A stretch of 64,000 nucleotides of DNA from an uncultured Chryseobacterium sp. (GTDB taxonomy: Bacteria; Bacteroidota; Bacteroidia; Flavobacteriales; Weeksellaceae), in the NCBI RefSeq assembly GCF_936933875.1, contig NZ_CAKZIK010000029.1:62001-126000 (forward strand), written 5' to 3'. Both the position numbers and the translations under genes were made by a program. This document shows positions 51,682 through 60,194 of the stretch, one piece after another (position 1 is the stretch's first letter; each line of letters opens with the position of its first letter). A model generated the notes under the pieces. That model had not been told where the DNA came from, ran no database searches, and saw nothing but the letters and a program-made list of their open reading frames with translations.

Positions 51682-51691
51682 AAATTGTTTT

Positions 51692-51699
51692 TATATTTG
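51692..51699 (+). promoter_or_regulatory. -7 promoter box of the HU gene (TATATTTG)
   Basis: TAnnTTTG-type box followed by C, 29 bp before the HU ATG; the -33 element is not clear. It lies just upstream of the divergent mutY start, so the two genes share the region. Confidence 0.55.
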
Positions 51700-51728
51700 C
51701 ACACCAAAAATATAAATAAATACAGGAA

Positions 51729-52019
51729 ATGACAAAGGCAGAATTGGTAAACACAATCTCAAACAAATTGGGTACGGAAAAGAATGAAACTCAGAAAGTT
51801 GTAGAAGCGTTCATGCAGGAAATCAGAACTTCTATGTACAACGGAGACAATGTATATTTAAGAGGTTTCGGTTCATTCATTATCAAAACCAGAGCAGCAA
51901 AAACGGGAAGAAATATCTCCAAAAATACAGCAATCGAAATTCCTGCTCACAATATTCCGGCTTTCAAACCTTCAAAAACATTTGTTGAGAAAGTAAAGAC
52001 CAAAGTAGCAGTAAAATAA
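51729..52019 (+). CDS. HU family DNA-binding protein
   Basis: 96 residues: MTKAELVNTISNKLG, then the DNA-binding arm NVYLRGFGSFIIKTRAAKTGRNISKNTAIEIPAHNIPAFKPSKTF, the HU/IHF signature. Nucleoid-associated dimer that bends DNA. ATG at 51729 preceded by a relatively good AGGAAA, unusual for this group. It is followed, 40 bp later, by the AURKAIP1/COX24-like gene, and the two share a terminator. Confidence 0.95.
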   Translation: MTKAELVNTISNKLGTEKNETQKVVEAFMQEIRTSMYNGDNVYLRGFGSFIIKTRAAKTGRNISKNTAIEIPAHNIPAFKPSKTFVEKVKTKVAVK

Positions 52020-52059
52020 CCTATTGAAGATAAATTAGTTAAATAAAAATTTTTAAATT

Positions 52060-52149
52060 ATGCCAAGCGGAAAGAAAAGAAAAAGACACAAGGTAGCAAC
52101 TCACAAGAGAAAGAAAAGAAGAAGAGCGAACAGACATAAGAAAAAATAA
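52060..52149 (+). CDS. AURKAIP1/COX24 domain protein (29 aa)
   Basis: Very short, strongly basic: MPSGKKRKRHKVATHKRKKR then RRANRHKKK. I recognise this as the conserved Bacteroidota small protein annotated AURKAIP1/COX24, related to the small-subunit mitoribosomal protein mS38 and to actinobacterial bS22; binding near the decoding centre of the 30S is the likely role. ATG at 52060, 40 bp after the HU stop, same operon, with a terminator after it. Too short for ordinary gene callers. Confidence 0.85.
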   Translation: MPSGKKRKRHKVATHKRKKRRRANRHKKK

Positions 52150-52175
52150 TCTCTTCGGGATTTTAAACATATATA

Positions 52176-52230
52176 ATATAGTTGGTGTTTTTAGTTTTTA
52201 CAAATTTCACCGACTATATTTTTGTTTTTA
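52176..52230 (+). terminator. terminator of the HU-COX24 operon
   Basis: 12-bp stem ATATAGTTGGTG/CACCGACTATAT (one G:U) with a 20-nt loop and T-rich tail. Confidence 0.8.
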
Positions 52231-52334
52231 AACACTTTTCTGAGATTAATTTCACGCTCCAAAATCACCTTCCTTTTAAGGTTTATGGAAAGATGATTTC
52301 ACCTTAAACAACAAGCAAAACCTTAGAAAAAGCA

Positions 52335-53894
52335 ATGAAGAAAGAACTGATTATATCACATGAAGATGAGCAATCCAAAATCGCTCTGCTCGAAGACGGC
52401 CGCTTGTTCGAATTACACGAACAGGAGGATAAAACCGACTTCGTGGTGGGAGATTTATTTATCGGTAAAGTAAAAAAACTGGCACCCAACCTTAACGCAG
52501 CTTTTGTAAGCATCGGTTACGAAAAAGATGCTTTCCTGCATTATCAGGATTTGGGACCGCAGTTTTTAACGTACAAAAAATTTCTGAACGACACGGTTTC
52601 CAAAAAACAACAGACTTCTTCGCTGAAGAATTTTGAAATCCAAAAGGAAATCGACAAAAACGGAACTGTTGACAAAGTGCTTGCAAAAGACGACAGCGTT
52701 CTGCTTCAGATTACCAAAGAACCTATTTCGACAAAAGGCCCGAGAATTTCTACCCAAATTTCTCTTACCGGGAGATTTCTCGTTCTGATTCCTTTTGACA
52801 AAAGTGTTTCCATTTCCAAAAAAATTAGCAGCGCAGAAGAACGTGAGCGTCTTAGAACGCTTATCGAAAGTATTAAACCGGAAGGTTTCGGCGTAATTAT
52901 CCGTACTGTTGCGGAAGGCAAAAAAGTTGCTGAACTGCACAACGATATGAACCAACTGGTTCAGAAATGGGAAACAACGTTCAAAAATATTCAGAAAAAT
53001 AAGGTTCCGAGCAAAGTTTTGAGTGAAGAAGACAAAGCTTCCTCTATTTTGCGCGACAACTTCAATGCAGATTTCGTGAACATTATTTGCGATGATGAGC
53101 AAATGGTGAACGACATGAAAAATTATATTGAAGTTATTGCTCCGGAACGAAAAAACATTGTTCAGTTCTACGATTCTCACATTCCGCTTCTGGAATATTA
53201 CAACGTAGAAAAACAGTTGAAACAAAGCTTTGGGAAACACGTAAACATCCCAAGTTCGAAAGGTGCCTATTTGGTGATTGAACATACTGAAGCACTGCAC
53301 GTTATCGACGTGAATTCCGGAAACAATATTTCATCTGGAGCTACAGCCAACAAAGAACACGCTTTATACGTGAATAAAATGGCTGCTACAGAAATCGCAA
53401 GACAGCTTCGTCTCCGCGATATGGGTGGAATTATTGTTGTTGATTTTATAGACATGACGAATCCGGAACACCGAAAAGATTTGTACGAACACCTGAAAGA
53501 AGAAATGAAGCGCGACAAAGCGCGACACAAAATTTTACCGCCAAGTAAATTTGGACTCATCCAAATGACGCGACAAAGAACGCGTCCCGAGAAACAAATC
53601 GAAACCAAAGAAGAAAATCCTAACGCAGACGGAGAAATTATCGCTCCAATTGTCGTGGTGGAAAGAATGGAAGAAGACATCCGAACAATTATGCAGAAAG
53701 AAAAAGGCAAACTGTTCCTGCATGTTCATCCATTTGTGGAAGCTTACCTTTCGAAAGGAATTAACAGCATCCAAATGAAATGGTTTTTGAAGTACAAAAA
53801 ATGGATTACGATTATTCCGCGTGATTCCTTTAAATATTTGGAATACAAACTTGTCAACTCGAAGAAAGAGGAATTGATGAGTTATTCGAATTAA
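52335..53894 (+). CDS. rng: ribonuclease E/G family protein (RNase G)
   Basis: 519 residues. S1 domain (VGDLFIGKVKKLAPNLNAAFVSIGYEKDAFLHYQDLG), then the catalytic region with ALHVIDVNSGNN (Asp of RNase E D303) and GGIIVVDFIDM (D346), and a RDKARHKILPPSKFGLIQMTRQRTRP end. Full length for RNase G, without the long scaffold tail of RNase E; processes 16S rRNA and mRNAs. A terminator and a tandem repeat lie beyond the stop. Confidence 0.93.
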   Translation: MKKELIISHEDEQSKIALLEDGRLFELHEQEDKTDFVVGDLFIGKVKKLAPNLNAAFVSIGYEKDAFLHYQDLGPQFLTYKKFLNDTVSKKQQTSSLKNFEIQKEIDKNGTVDKVLAKDDSVLLQITKEPISTKGPRISTQISLTGRFLVLIPFDKSVSISKKISSAEERERLRTLIESIKPEGFGVIIRTVAEGKKVAELHNDMNQLVQKWETTFKNIQKNKVPSKVLSEEDKASSILRDNFNADFVNIICDDEQMVNDMKNYIEVIAPERKNIVQFYDSHIPLLEYYNVEKQLKQSFGKHVNIPSSKGAYLVIEHTEALHVIDVNSGNNISSGATANKEHALYVNKMAATEIARQLRLRDMGGIIVVDFIDMTNPEHRKDLYEHLKEEMKRDKARHKILPPSKFGLIQMTRQRTRPEKQIETKEENPNADGEIIAPIVVVERMEEDIRTIMQKEKGKLFLHVHPFVEAYLSKGINSIQMKWFLKYKKWITIIPRDSFKYLEYKLVNSKKEELMSYSN

Positions 53895-53901
53895 TTTGTT
53901 G

Positions 53902-53956
53902 GATGATGGATGTCTGATGATGGATGTCTGATGATGGATGTCTGATGATGGATGAT
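53902..53956 (+). repeat. 14-bp tandem repeat (about 3.9 copies)
   Basis: Unit GATGATGGATGTCT, perfect in three full copies (53902-53943) and partial in a fourth. It begins 8 bp after the rng stop codon. The repeat has no stop-free advantage and no evident function. Confidence 0.9.
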
Positions 53957-53980
53957 GAAATTCGAAGTTTTAAAATATTT

Positions 53981-54009
53981 CCGCCGCAGTTTTTGTGGCG
54001 GATTTTTTT
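53981..54009 (+). terminator. terminator of rng
   Basis: Stem CCGCCGCA/TGTGGCGG (one mismatch) with T run, after the tandem repeat. Confidence 0.7.
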
Positions 54010-54019
54010 ATTAGGTGCG

Positions 54020-54133
54020 TTAAACGCAAAGGCGCAAAAGAAATCATTTAATGGTTCTGTTTTTAAGGCGCAAAGATTTTGACTTCGTCAAAATTTATGA
54101 TACTTAGCTTGTCACGCTGAGGCTCTCGAAGCG
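54020..54133. repeat. CGCAAAGG and GCTGAGnnnnnCGAAG repeat fragments
   Basis: AAACGCAAAGGCGCAAA (54022-54038), AAGGCGCAAAGATTT (54065-54079) and a diverged copy of the dispersed TGTCACGCTGAG repeat (54110-54133). They fill the 471-bp gap between rng and the Nudix gene together with the tandem repeat and terminator. No gene is visible in the rest of the gap. Confidence 0.45.
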
Positions 54134-54365
54134 TTTTTACACTAGCAATTAACCGCTCATTTGTCATTACGCAGGAATCTCAACCATCATTTTGCGTTAT
54201 TTGGGCTAGATTCCTACGGAATGACAAACTTTGAGAAAACTTTGGCTTATGTCTTCAAACTTCGTGTTTCCATATTCAAGCATAAAACTTCCATCTTCCA
54301 AATTCCCACAAAATTTTAACCTTTCATTAAAATAAAATTGGCTTCCAAAGCGTTAAATTTGTTCT

Positions 54366-54995
54366 ATGAAAACTTTTGGTCGGGATTTAATTAAAAAAAT
54401 ACAGGAAGCTGAACTACAGGGAGAAAATGCACACGCAATATATTCTCCACCCTATCGTCCGCTTTTTTCTTACGAGGAAATCCTCACCAAAAATCCAAAG
54501 TTTGCTGCAGTCAACATTCTGCTTTATTTAAAAGATAACGAATGGTACTTTCCGTTGATGGTTCGCACTGAAAACGAAAGAGACCGTCACAGCGGACAAA
54601 TTTCACTTCCCGGTGGAAAAAAAGAGGAAGATGATAAAACTTTTGAAGATACCGCAAAACGCGAAACTTCTGAAGAAATGGGAATTGATGAACATTATGT
54701 GAGAATTATCCGCGAAATGTCGCCTATTTATATTCCGCCAAGCAACTTTTATGTGAGACCTTTCGTTTCGTACACCAAAAAAAATCCCGAATTTATTTTA
54801 CAGGAAGCTGAAGCCATGGAACTCATAGAATTCCCTGTTTCGTCATTATTAAATCTCACAGAAACGCCTGAAATGATGGCTTTGCCAAGTGCGAGAGGTG
54901 TTGAAGTCCCCGTAATTAATTTCAACGGATATATTATTTGGGGCGCCACTTCTATGATTCTAAGCGAATTCAGCATATTGCTGAAAAATTTGTAA
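54366..54995 (+). CDS. Nudix hydrolase, CoA pyrophosphatase type
   Basis: 209 residues. The NuCoA signature LMVRTENERDRHSGQISLPGG precedes the Nudix box (GGKKEEDDKTFEDTAKRETSEEMGI), which together define CoA diphosphatases. It cleaves CoA to 4'-phosphopantetheine and 3',5'-ADP. One Glu of the GX5EX7REUXEEXGU consensus is Lys or Asp here, as in NudL-type enzymes. ATG at 54366. It is followed 28 bp later by the acyltransferase gene. Confidence 0.88.
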   Translation: MKTFGRDLIKKIQEAELQGENAHAIYSPPYRPLFSYEEILTKNPKFAAVNILLYLKDNEWYFPLMVRTENERDRHSGQISLPGGKKEEDDKTFEDTAKRETSEEMGIDEHYVRIIREMSPIYIPPSNFYVRPFVSYTKKNPEFILQEAEAMELIEFPVSSLLNLTETPEMMALPSARGVEVPVINFNGYIIWGATSMILSEFSILLKNL

Positions 54996-55022
54996 GTTTG
55001 TAAGATTATGTTAACTTGAAAA

Positions 55023-55823
55023 ATGGCGAAGAAAAACATATTTACCGATGCCTTTGGAAACCTGTATTTCCTTAAAAGATTAATTATTTTTATTTTAGGG
55101 ATTGTTTCTTACAGAAGGTTCAACGGTTTTAATAAACTGAAGATTTCAGGTACCGAAAATTTAGTGGATTTACCGGACTCTAATGTCCTTTTCGTTTCCA
55201 ATCACCAAACCTATTTTGCAGATGTTGCAGCGATGTATCATGCATTTTGTGCGGTGAACAATGGCTATCTCAACACCATTAAAAATCCTGTTTATTTGCT
55301 GAATCCTAAAGTAGATTTCTATTACGTCGCGGCGGAAGAAACGATGAATAAAGGTTTCATGACCAAAATTTTTAAACTGGCAGGAGCTGTAACGGTGAAA
55401 AGAACGTGGAGAGCGGAAGGACAAAACGTAAACCGAATGGTGGACATGAGCGAAGTGGACAATATCATGAAAGCTTTGGATAATGGTTGGGTTATCACAT
55501 TTCCGCAGGGAACTACGTCTGCTTTCGCACAGGGAAGAAAAGGAACAGCGAAACTGGTTAAAAATCAGCGTCCAATTGTAGTTCCGATTAAAATAAACGG
55601 CTTCCGTAGAGCGTTTGATAAAAAAGGACTTCGTGTAAAAGTTACCGGTGTTAAGCCAACGATGGAATTTAAAGCACCTCTTCATATTGATTATGACCAT
55701 GATGATGCGCAAACTATCCTTACCAAAATTATGTATGCGATTGAGCAAACAGAAGATTTCAATATCTTGCACGAGTATGATGAGGAACGCAAAGTGCAGA
55801 AAGAAGAAATAAAAACCATTTAA
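55023..55823 (+). CDS. 1-acyl-sn-glycerol-3-phosphate acyltransferase family protein
   Basis: 266 residues, with a PlsC domain: NHQTYFAD (the HX4D motif), and later FPQGTTSAFAQGRKGTAKLV (the EGTR-like motif with Gln in place of Glu) and PIVVPIKINGFRRAF. An N-terminal hydrophobic segment suggests membrane association. It would acylate lysophosphatidate; the variant motif could indicate another acceptor. It is in the same run as the Nudix gene upstream and the lipoprotein gene 19 bp downstream. Confidence 0.85.
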   Translation: MAKKNIFTDAFGNLYFLKRLIIFILGIVSYRRFNGFNKLKISGTENLVDLPDSNVLFVSNHQTYFADVAAMYHAFCAVNNGYLNTIKNPVYLLNPKVDFYYVAAEETMNKGFMTKIFKLAGAVTVKRTWRAEGQNVNRMVDMSEVDNIMKALDNGWVITFPQGTTSAFAQGRKGTAKLVKNQRPIVVPIKINGFRRAFDKKGLRVKVTGVKPTMEFKAPLHIDYDHDDAQTILTKIMYAIEQTEDFNILHEYDEERKVQKEEIKTI

Positions 55824-55842
55824 TGCAACAAAAAAGTATATA

Positions 55843-56277
55843 ATGAAAAACCTTTTGATTATCCTTGCTGTCTTCGTTTTGGCAGCTTGTAACAGCCAGA
55901 AGAAATATTCCGAATTCGATATCAGTTATTCCAAGAGCGGAGGTTTTGCCCCGATTTATGAGAACCTTTTGCTAAATGGTAAAAATGTACACTATTCTTT
56001 CGAAGGACACGGAAAAAACATCAAAAAAGATTTTAAAATTACCGATGCGGAAAGAAAAGTAATTGAAGATGCCATTACAAAAAATAATTTCCGCACCATC
56101 CAGGAAGACAACAAAAAACTGTACGATTATATCGCAACTTCCATTAATGTAAAATACGGAAGCCAGAGCGCAAGTAAATCCGACGGAAGTTATATTATGC
56201 CTCAAGACCAAACAAGATGGAATAACGTAGTGAAGGTTTTCACAGATTTAATCAAAGCTAAAAACCTTAATCCATAA
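55843..56277 (+). CDS. lipoprotein of unknown function
   Basis: 144 residues. Lipobox LAAC (MKNLLIILAVFVLAAC) predicts a lipid-anchored protein. The mature region begins KKYSEFDISYSKSGGFAPIYENLLLNGKNVHYSFEG and includes a VIEDAITKNNFRTIQEDNKKLYDY helix and repeated-strand pattern. No family was recognised. Co-transcribed with the acyltransferase (19 bp gap); the Mur-ligase-like gene starts 5 bp after its stop. Confidence 0.72.
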   Translation: MKNLLIILAVFVLAACNSQKKYSEFDISYSKSGGFAPIYENLLLNGKNVHYSFEGHGKNIKKDFKITDAERKVIEDAITKNNFRTIQEDNKKLYDYIATSINVKYGSQSASKSDGSYIMPQDQTRWNNVVKVFTDLIKAKNLNP

Positions 56278-56282
56278 TCATT

Positions 56283-56837
56283 TTGAGTTTAAATTTAGAA
56301 CGTTTCTCCAACAAAACCCGCGTCGTCATTTCCGGCAAAGAAGACAGAAAGCAAGTCTCAGAACTGTTGCTTTTCGTGATTAAATTTTTAGGAAATAACA
56401 TAGATTATATCACAGAAAAACAAAACATTGTTCTTGGGAACGATTTCGTCGTTTTTGAAGTTGATGAAAATCACGATGATTTCCTGAGCATCAAACCCAA
56501 TATCGCAGCAATAACTGGAAATGAGGATGATTCAGAAAAAATTGAATTACTTCTGAAAACCATTACTCCGGGTGGAATTTTAATCTATAATGAAGAGGAT
56601 GAAAATCTGAAGGATTTGGTAGAAAATGCAGAAAATTATTTCAGACGGATTCCTTACAAAACACCTGCTTTTCAAATTTCAAACCAAACCATTTACCTCA
56701 ATACAGATTTGGGAGAAGTTCCTTTAAACTTCGCTGCAGAAAACATTTCTTTTGTTTCCGCGGTGAAACATCTTTGTCAGCATATGGGAATTCAGCAGGA
56801 AGAATTTTATGAAGCGCTGATGAATTTTGAGGGATAA
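56283..56837 (+). CDS. small Mur-ligase-like protein
   Basis: 184 residues. VVFEVDENHDDFLSIKPNIAAITGNEDDSEKIELLLKTITPGGILIYNEED resembles the central Mur ligase region (after the ATP-binding domain) where the uridine nucleotide and the acid residue lie, but the P-loop and C-terminal ligase domain are missing, so it is not a functional Mur ligase. Only TTG at 56283 starts the frame; it is 5 bp from the preceding stop, so translational coupling is likely. Function is unknown; a regulatory or scaffold role in peptidoglycan synthesis is speculation. Confidence 0.55.
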   Translation: MSLNLERFSNKTRVVISGKEDRKQVSELLLFVIKFLGNNIDYITEKQNIVLGNDFVVFEVDENHDDFLSIKPNIAAITGNEDDSEKIELLLKTITPGGILIYNEEDENLKDLVENAENYFRRIPYKTPAFQISNQTIYLNTDLGEVPLNFAAENISFVSAVKHLCQHMGIQQEEFYEALMNFEG

Positions 56838-56889
56838 TTTTTTTCAAATACATTCGTAACATCCTCCCTTAATTGGTTACTAATTTTCT

Positions 56890-57396
56890 ATGATAACCAA
56901 ACAACACGCGGTTCAAACACTTTATTGGATTTGCATTTTTATCGTTTCGATTTCAATGGTCGTTTATGGTGTTGCAAAACCTTTTCAGTTCGAAAGTTTT
57001 GATAAAGCATCCAACCTTAATGTCTCGGAAGGTCACAAAATAATGTGGACGTTTTACAGCTACACGAAAGCTTATCCTATAATTATAGGGATTTTTGAGG
57101 TTATTGGAGGAGTAAGTTTGCTGTTCAACAGAACCAGAATTTTCGGTTGTTTTATTCTCATCACCATTTTAGTCAATATTATTTTGCAGGATTATTTCTA
57201 CGAAATTGTAGCACTCAATTCCGCGATATTCTATTTAATTCTCGTCTTCATTATTTTAATTATTGATTTTAAAAAAGTGCGTGTAATTCTTACCGAACTC
57301 TTTAAAAGCGCTAGAAAAAGAAACAATTACCTAATAGTTATTATAGCTTTTCTAATTGCGTGCGTCATTAAGTTTTACGAAACCCGAATGATTTAA
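56890..57396 (+). CDS. DoxX/MauE-like integral membrane protein
   Basis: 168 residues with four transmembrane helices (ALQTLYWICIFIVSISMVVYGV-type first helix; ELVGG-like GIFEVIGGVSLLF; CFILITILVNIILQDYF; AIFYLILVFIILIIDF) plus a C-terminal one. The layout matches DoxX/MauE redox-associated membrane proteins, which support quinone- or thiol-linked oxidations. The function is not known. It is followed by the tyrosine catabolism cluster, on the same strand, 83 bp away. Confidence 0.7.
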   Translation: MITKQHAVQTLYWICIFIVSISMVVYGVAKPFQFESFDKASNLNVSEGHKIMWTFYSYTKAYPIIIGIFEVIGGVSLLFNRTRIFGCFILITILVNIILQDYFYEIVALNSAIFYLILVFIILIIDFKKVRVILTELFKSARKRNNYLIVIIAFLIACVIKFYETRMI

Positions 57397-57479
57397 AATT
57401 ACCGAAACTTAAGCTTAGGAAGCGTTTTTATTTGGTCTTAAAAAAATATTATCTTTACGGAAAGACCAAAAAGTAAAAA

Positions 57480-58667
57480 ATGCGTTATCATCAGTCAGGG
57501 AAAATTCCTCAGAAAAGACATACCGTTTTTAAATCCGAAAACGACCAATTTTATTACGAACAGCTTTTCGGAACCGAAGGTTTTCACGGGATTTCGTCGT
57601 TGCTTTATCATACACACAGACCAACGCAAATTAAGTCTATCAGCGAACCGAAAGACGTAACACCTAAAATCGCGGTGGACAAAAACGTGACGCCGCGAAT
57701 GTTTAAAGGAAAAAATATAACTCCCGAAGACGATTTCCTCGACAGCCGAAAAATCCTGATGTTGAACAACGATTTGAAGATGGGATTGGCAAAACCGCGC
57801 AAATCGATGGATTATTTCTACAAAAATGGTGAATGTGACGAGTTGCTTTTCATCCATGAAGGAACCGGAGTTCTGAAAACTTTTGTAGGAAACCTCGAAT
57901 TCTCTGTTGGTGATTACCTGATTATTCCCCGCGGAACGATTTATCAGATAGAATTTAATACCGAAAACAACGTGCTTTTCGTTCTCGAAGCTCACTCTCC
58001 TATTTATACACCAAAGCGTTACAGGAACGAGTTTGGGCAACTTTTAGAGCACTCACCTTTCTGCGAAAGAGATATCGAAGCACCAACTTTTGTGGCTCCC
58101 ATCGATGAAAAAGGCGAATTTCTCATTAAAGTAAAAAAAGAAAACCAAATTTGGGATTTCATTTACGCAACACATCCTTTCGATGTTGTAGGTTGGGACG
58201 GCTACTTTTACCCTTTCAAATTCAATATTAAAAACTTTGAACCAATTACGGGTCGTGTTCATTTGCCACCGCCAATTCACCAAAATTTTGAAGCACACAA
58301 CTTTGTAGTTTGTTCTTTTGTGGCAAGAATGTACGATTATCATCCTTTGGCAATTCCTGCTCCTTACAACCACTCCAATATTGATTCTGACGAAGTTTTA
58401 TTCTACACTGAAGGCGATTTCATGAGCCGGAACCATATCGATTTGATGGATTTCACCCTTCATCCTGGTGGAATTGTTCACGGTCCTCATCCTGGAGCCA
58501 TGGAACGAAGCATTGGCAAAAAATTTACAGAAGAATATGCTGTTATGGTGGACCCTTTTCGTCCTTTAAAATTAACCGAAGAAGCGATGAAGGTGGAAGA
58601 CCCAAGCTACAAAACATCTTGGTTGGATGAACCCGAAAATTTTCTTGGAGACCGCAGTCAGGAATAG
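57480..58667 (+). CDS. hmgA: homogentisate 1,2-dioxygenase
   Basis: 395 residues. Cupin-type non-heme iron dioxygenase, with GTEGFHGISSLLYHTHRPTQIKS near the N-terminus and FYTEGDFMSRNHIDLMDFTLHPGGIVHGPHPGAMERSIG near the C-terminus providing the Fe ligands (two His and a Glu). It opens the ring of homogentisate to maleylacetoacetate. First gene of a tyrosine/phenylalanine degradation set that continues with a CoA-transferase, hppD and fahA. Confidence 0.95.
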   Translation: MRYHQSGKIPQKRHTVFKSENDQFYYEQLFGTEGFHGISSLLYHTHRPTQIKSISEPKDVTPKIAVDKNVTPRMFKGKNITPEDDFLDSRKILMLNNDLKMGLAKPRKSMDYFYKNGECDELLFIHEGTGVLKTFVGNLEFSVGDYLIIPRGTIYQIEFNTENNVLFVLEAHSPIYTPKRYRNEFGQLLEHSPFCERDIEAPTFVAPIDEKGEFLIKVKKENQIWDFIYATHPFDVVGWDGYFYPFKFNIKNFEPITGRVHLPPPIHQNFEAHNFVVCSFVARMYDYHPLAIPAPYNHSNIDSDEVLFYTEGDFMSRNHIDLMDFTLHPGGIVHGPHPGAMERSIGKKFTEEYAVMVDPFRPLKLTEEAMKVEDPSYKTSWLDEPENFLGDRSQE

Positions 58668-58685
58668 AAACTGACTTATCTCATC

Positions 58686-58716
58686 TTGAAAAACCCGCAG
58701 ATTTTCAGTAAATTTG
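58686..58716 (+). promoter_or_regulatory. promoter upstream of the CoA-transferase gene
   Basis: TTG (58686-58688), a 20-bp spacer, TAAATTTG (58709-58716). A piece of the CCCGCAGATTT repeat word lies inside the spacer (58695-58705). Confidence 0.55.
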
Positions 58717-58759
58717 AATAGGTATTAAAGCCAAAAATAACTTCAAAAATTCTAACGCA

Positions 58760-60040
58760 ATGATAAATTATGTAAGTGTTGAAGAAGCAGTATCTGTCAT
58801 CAAAAGCGGCGACAGAATCTTCGGACACGGAAGTGCATGTACGCCCAATATTTTCTACAATGAATTGGCAAAACAGGCTTCACGTTTGAAAAATGTGGAA
58901 ATGGTCTCGATCACACAACAAGGCGATGTAGAAATTGCAAAACCTGAATACAAGGACAGTTTCTATATCAATTCTCTTTTTACCTCAACGCCGGTTCGAG
59001 CAGCTGTAAATTCTGAAAACGGCGATTTCGTTCCGATTTTTTTAAGTGAAATTCCAATTTTGTTTAAAGAGGGTCACCTTCCGTTGGATGTGGCGATGGT
59101 AACAGTCTCTCCACCCGATGCACATGGTTATTGTACTTTAGGAACGTCTGTAGATGTTGCAAGAGGAGCTGTAGATTCTGCGAAAACTGTCATTGCGATT
59201 ATTAATCCAAAAATGCCGAGAACTCATGGTGATGGGATGATTCACATCAGCAAATTCAGCAAAATTGTGGAGAATGATGACGACCTTCTAACCATTGATT
59301 ATGGCGAAAAAGTAGGTGAAGAAGAAATGTTGATTGGTAAAAACGTTGCCGAACTTATCGACGATAAAGCGACTTTACAAATGGGAATCGGAACTATTCC
59401 TGATGCTGTTTTGAAATGCCTTGGAAACCACAAAGATTTAGGAATTCATACCGAAATGCTCAGCGACGGCGTTATTGATTTAATTGAAAACGACATTGTA
59501 AACAATAAATACAAAGGAACCCACCTGAACAGAACCATTACAAGTTTCTGTTTCGGAACGCGCAGACTGTATGATTTTGTGGACGATAATCCTTCAATAG
59601 CATTTATGGACGTTCAGCATGTTAATTTCCCGATTAACATTATGAAAAACAAGAAAATGCACGCGATTAATTCGGCCATCGAAATTGATTTAACCGGTCA
59701 GGTTTGTGCAGATTCCATTGGAACTTTTCAGTTCAGCGGAATTGGCGGACAAATGGATTTTATGCGTGGTGCCGCACTTTCAGAAGGTGGAAAACCAATT
59801 ATGGCGATTTCTTCCAGAACCAAAAAAGGCGTGCCGAGAATTGTTCCGTTCCTAAAACAGGGAGCCGGAGTTGTTACCACAAGAGGACACATCCATTACG
59901 TTTGTACAGAATTCGGAACCGCATATCTTTATGGTAAAAGCTTGAGACAGAGAGCTAAAGCATTAATTGAAATTTCGCATCCGGACGACAGAGAAATGTT
60001 GGACAGAGCAGCTTTCGAAAGATTCAAAGTAGCATTATAA
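58760..60040 (+). CDS. acetyl-CoA hydrolase/CoA-transferase family protein
   Basis: 426 residues. Cat1/Ach1-type CoA-transferase: LPLDVAMVTVSPPDAHGYCTLGTSVD, then KDLGIHTEMLSDGVIDLIE with the catalytic Glu, GQVCADSIGTFQFSGIGGQMDFMRGAALSEGGKP and a VPRIVPFLKQGAGVVTTRGHIHYVCTEFGTA end. In the cluster it may activate acetoacetate or succinate. Its own promoter and terminator suggest it is expressed separately. Confidence 0.9.
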   Translation: MINYVSVEEAVSVIKSGDRIFGHGSACTPNIFYNELAKQASRLKNVEMVSITQQGDVEIAKPEYKDSFYINSLFTSTPVRAAVNSENGDFVPIFLSEIPILFKEGHLPLDVAMVTVSPPDAHGYCTLGTSVDVARGAVDSAKTVIAIINPKMPRTHGDGMIHISKFSKIVENDDDLLTIDYGEKVGEEEMLIGKNVAELIDDKATLQMGIGTIPDAVLKCLGNHKDLGIHTEMLSDGVIDLIENDIVNNKYKGTHLNRTITSFCFGTRRLYDFVDDNPSIAFMDVQHVNFPINIMKNKKMHAINSAIEIDLTGQVCADSIGTFQFSGIGGQMDFMRGAALSEGGKPIMAISSRTKKGVPRIVPFLKQGAGVVTTRGHIHYVCTEFGTAYLYGKSLRQRAKALIEISHPDDREMLDRAAFERFKVAL

Positions 60041-60057
60041 CCAAAATCATGAATATA

Positions 60058-60090
60058 AAAGTCCCGGAAGTTATTTTCGGGATTTTTGTT
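60058..60090 (+). terminator. terminator of the CoA-transferase gene
   Basis: Hairpin with TCCCG and CGGGA arms followed by ATTTTTG; 18 bp after the stop. Confidence 0.65.
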
Positions 60091-60194
60091 TCTAATATGA
60101 ATCTTTTAAATTCATATTAAGTAACAACATCATTTTTTCATCACTCTTAATTTTCGTATCTTGGCGATAATAATTTAAAGTAAAAAAAGAGGAA

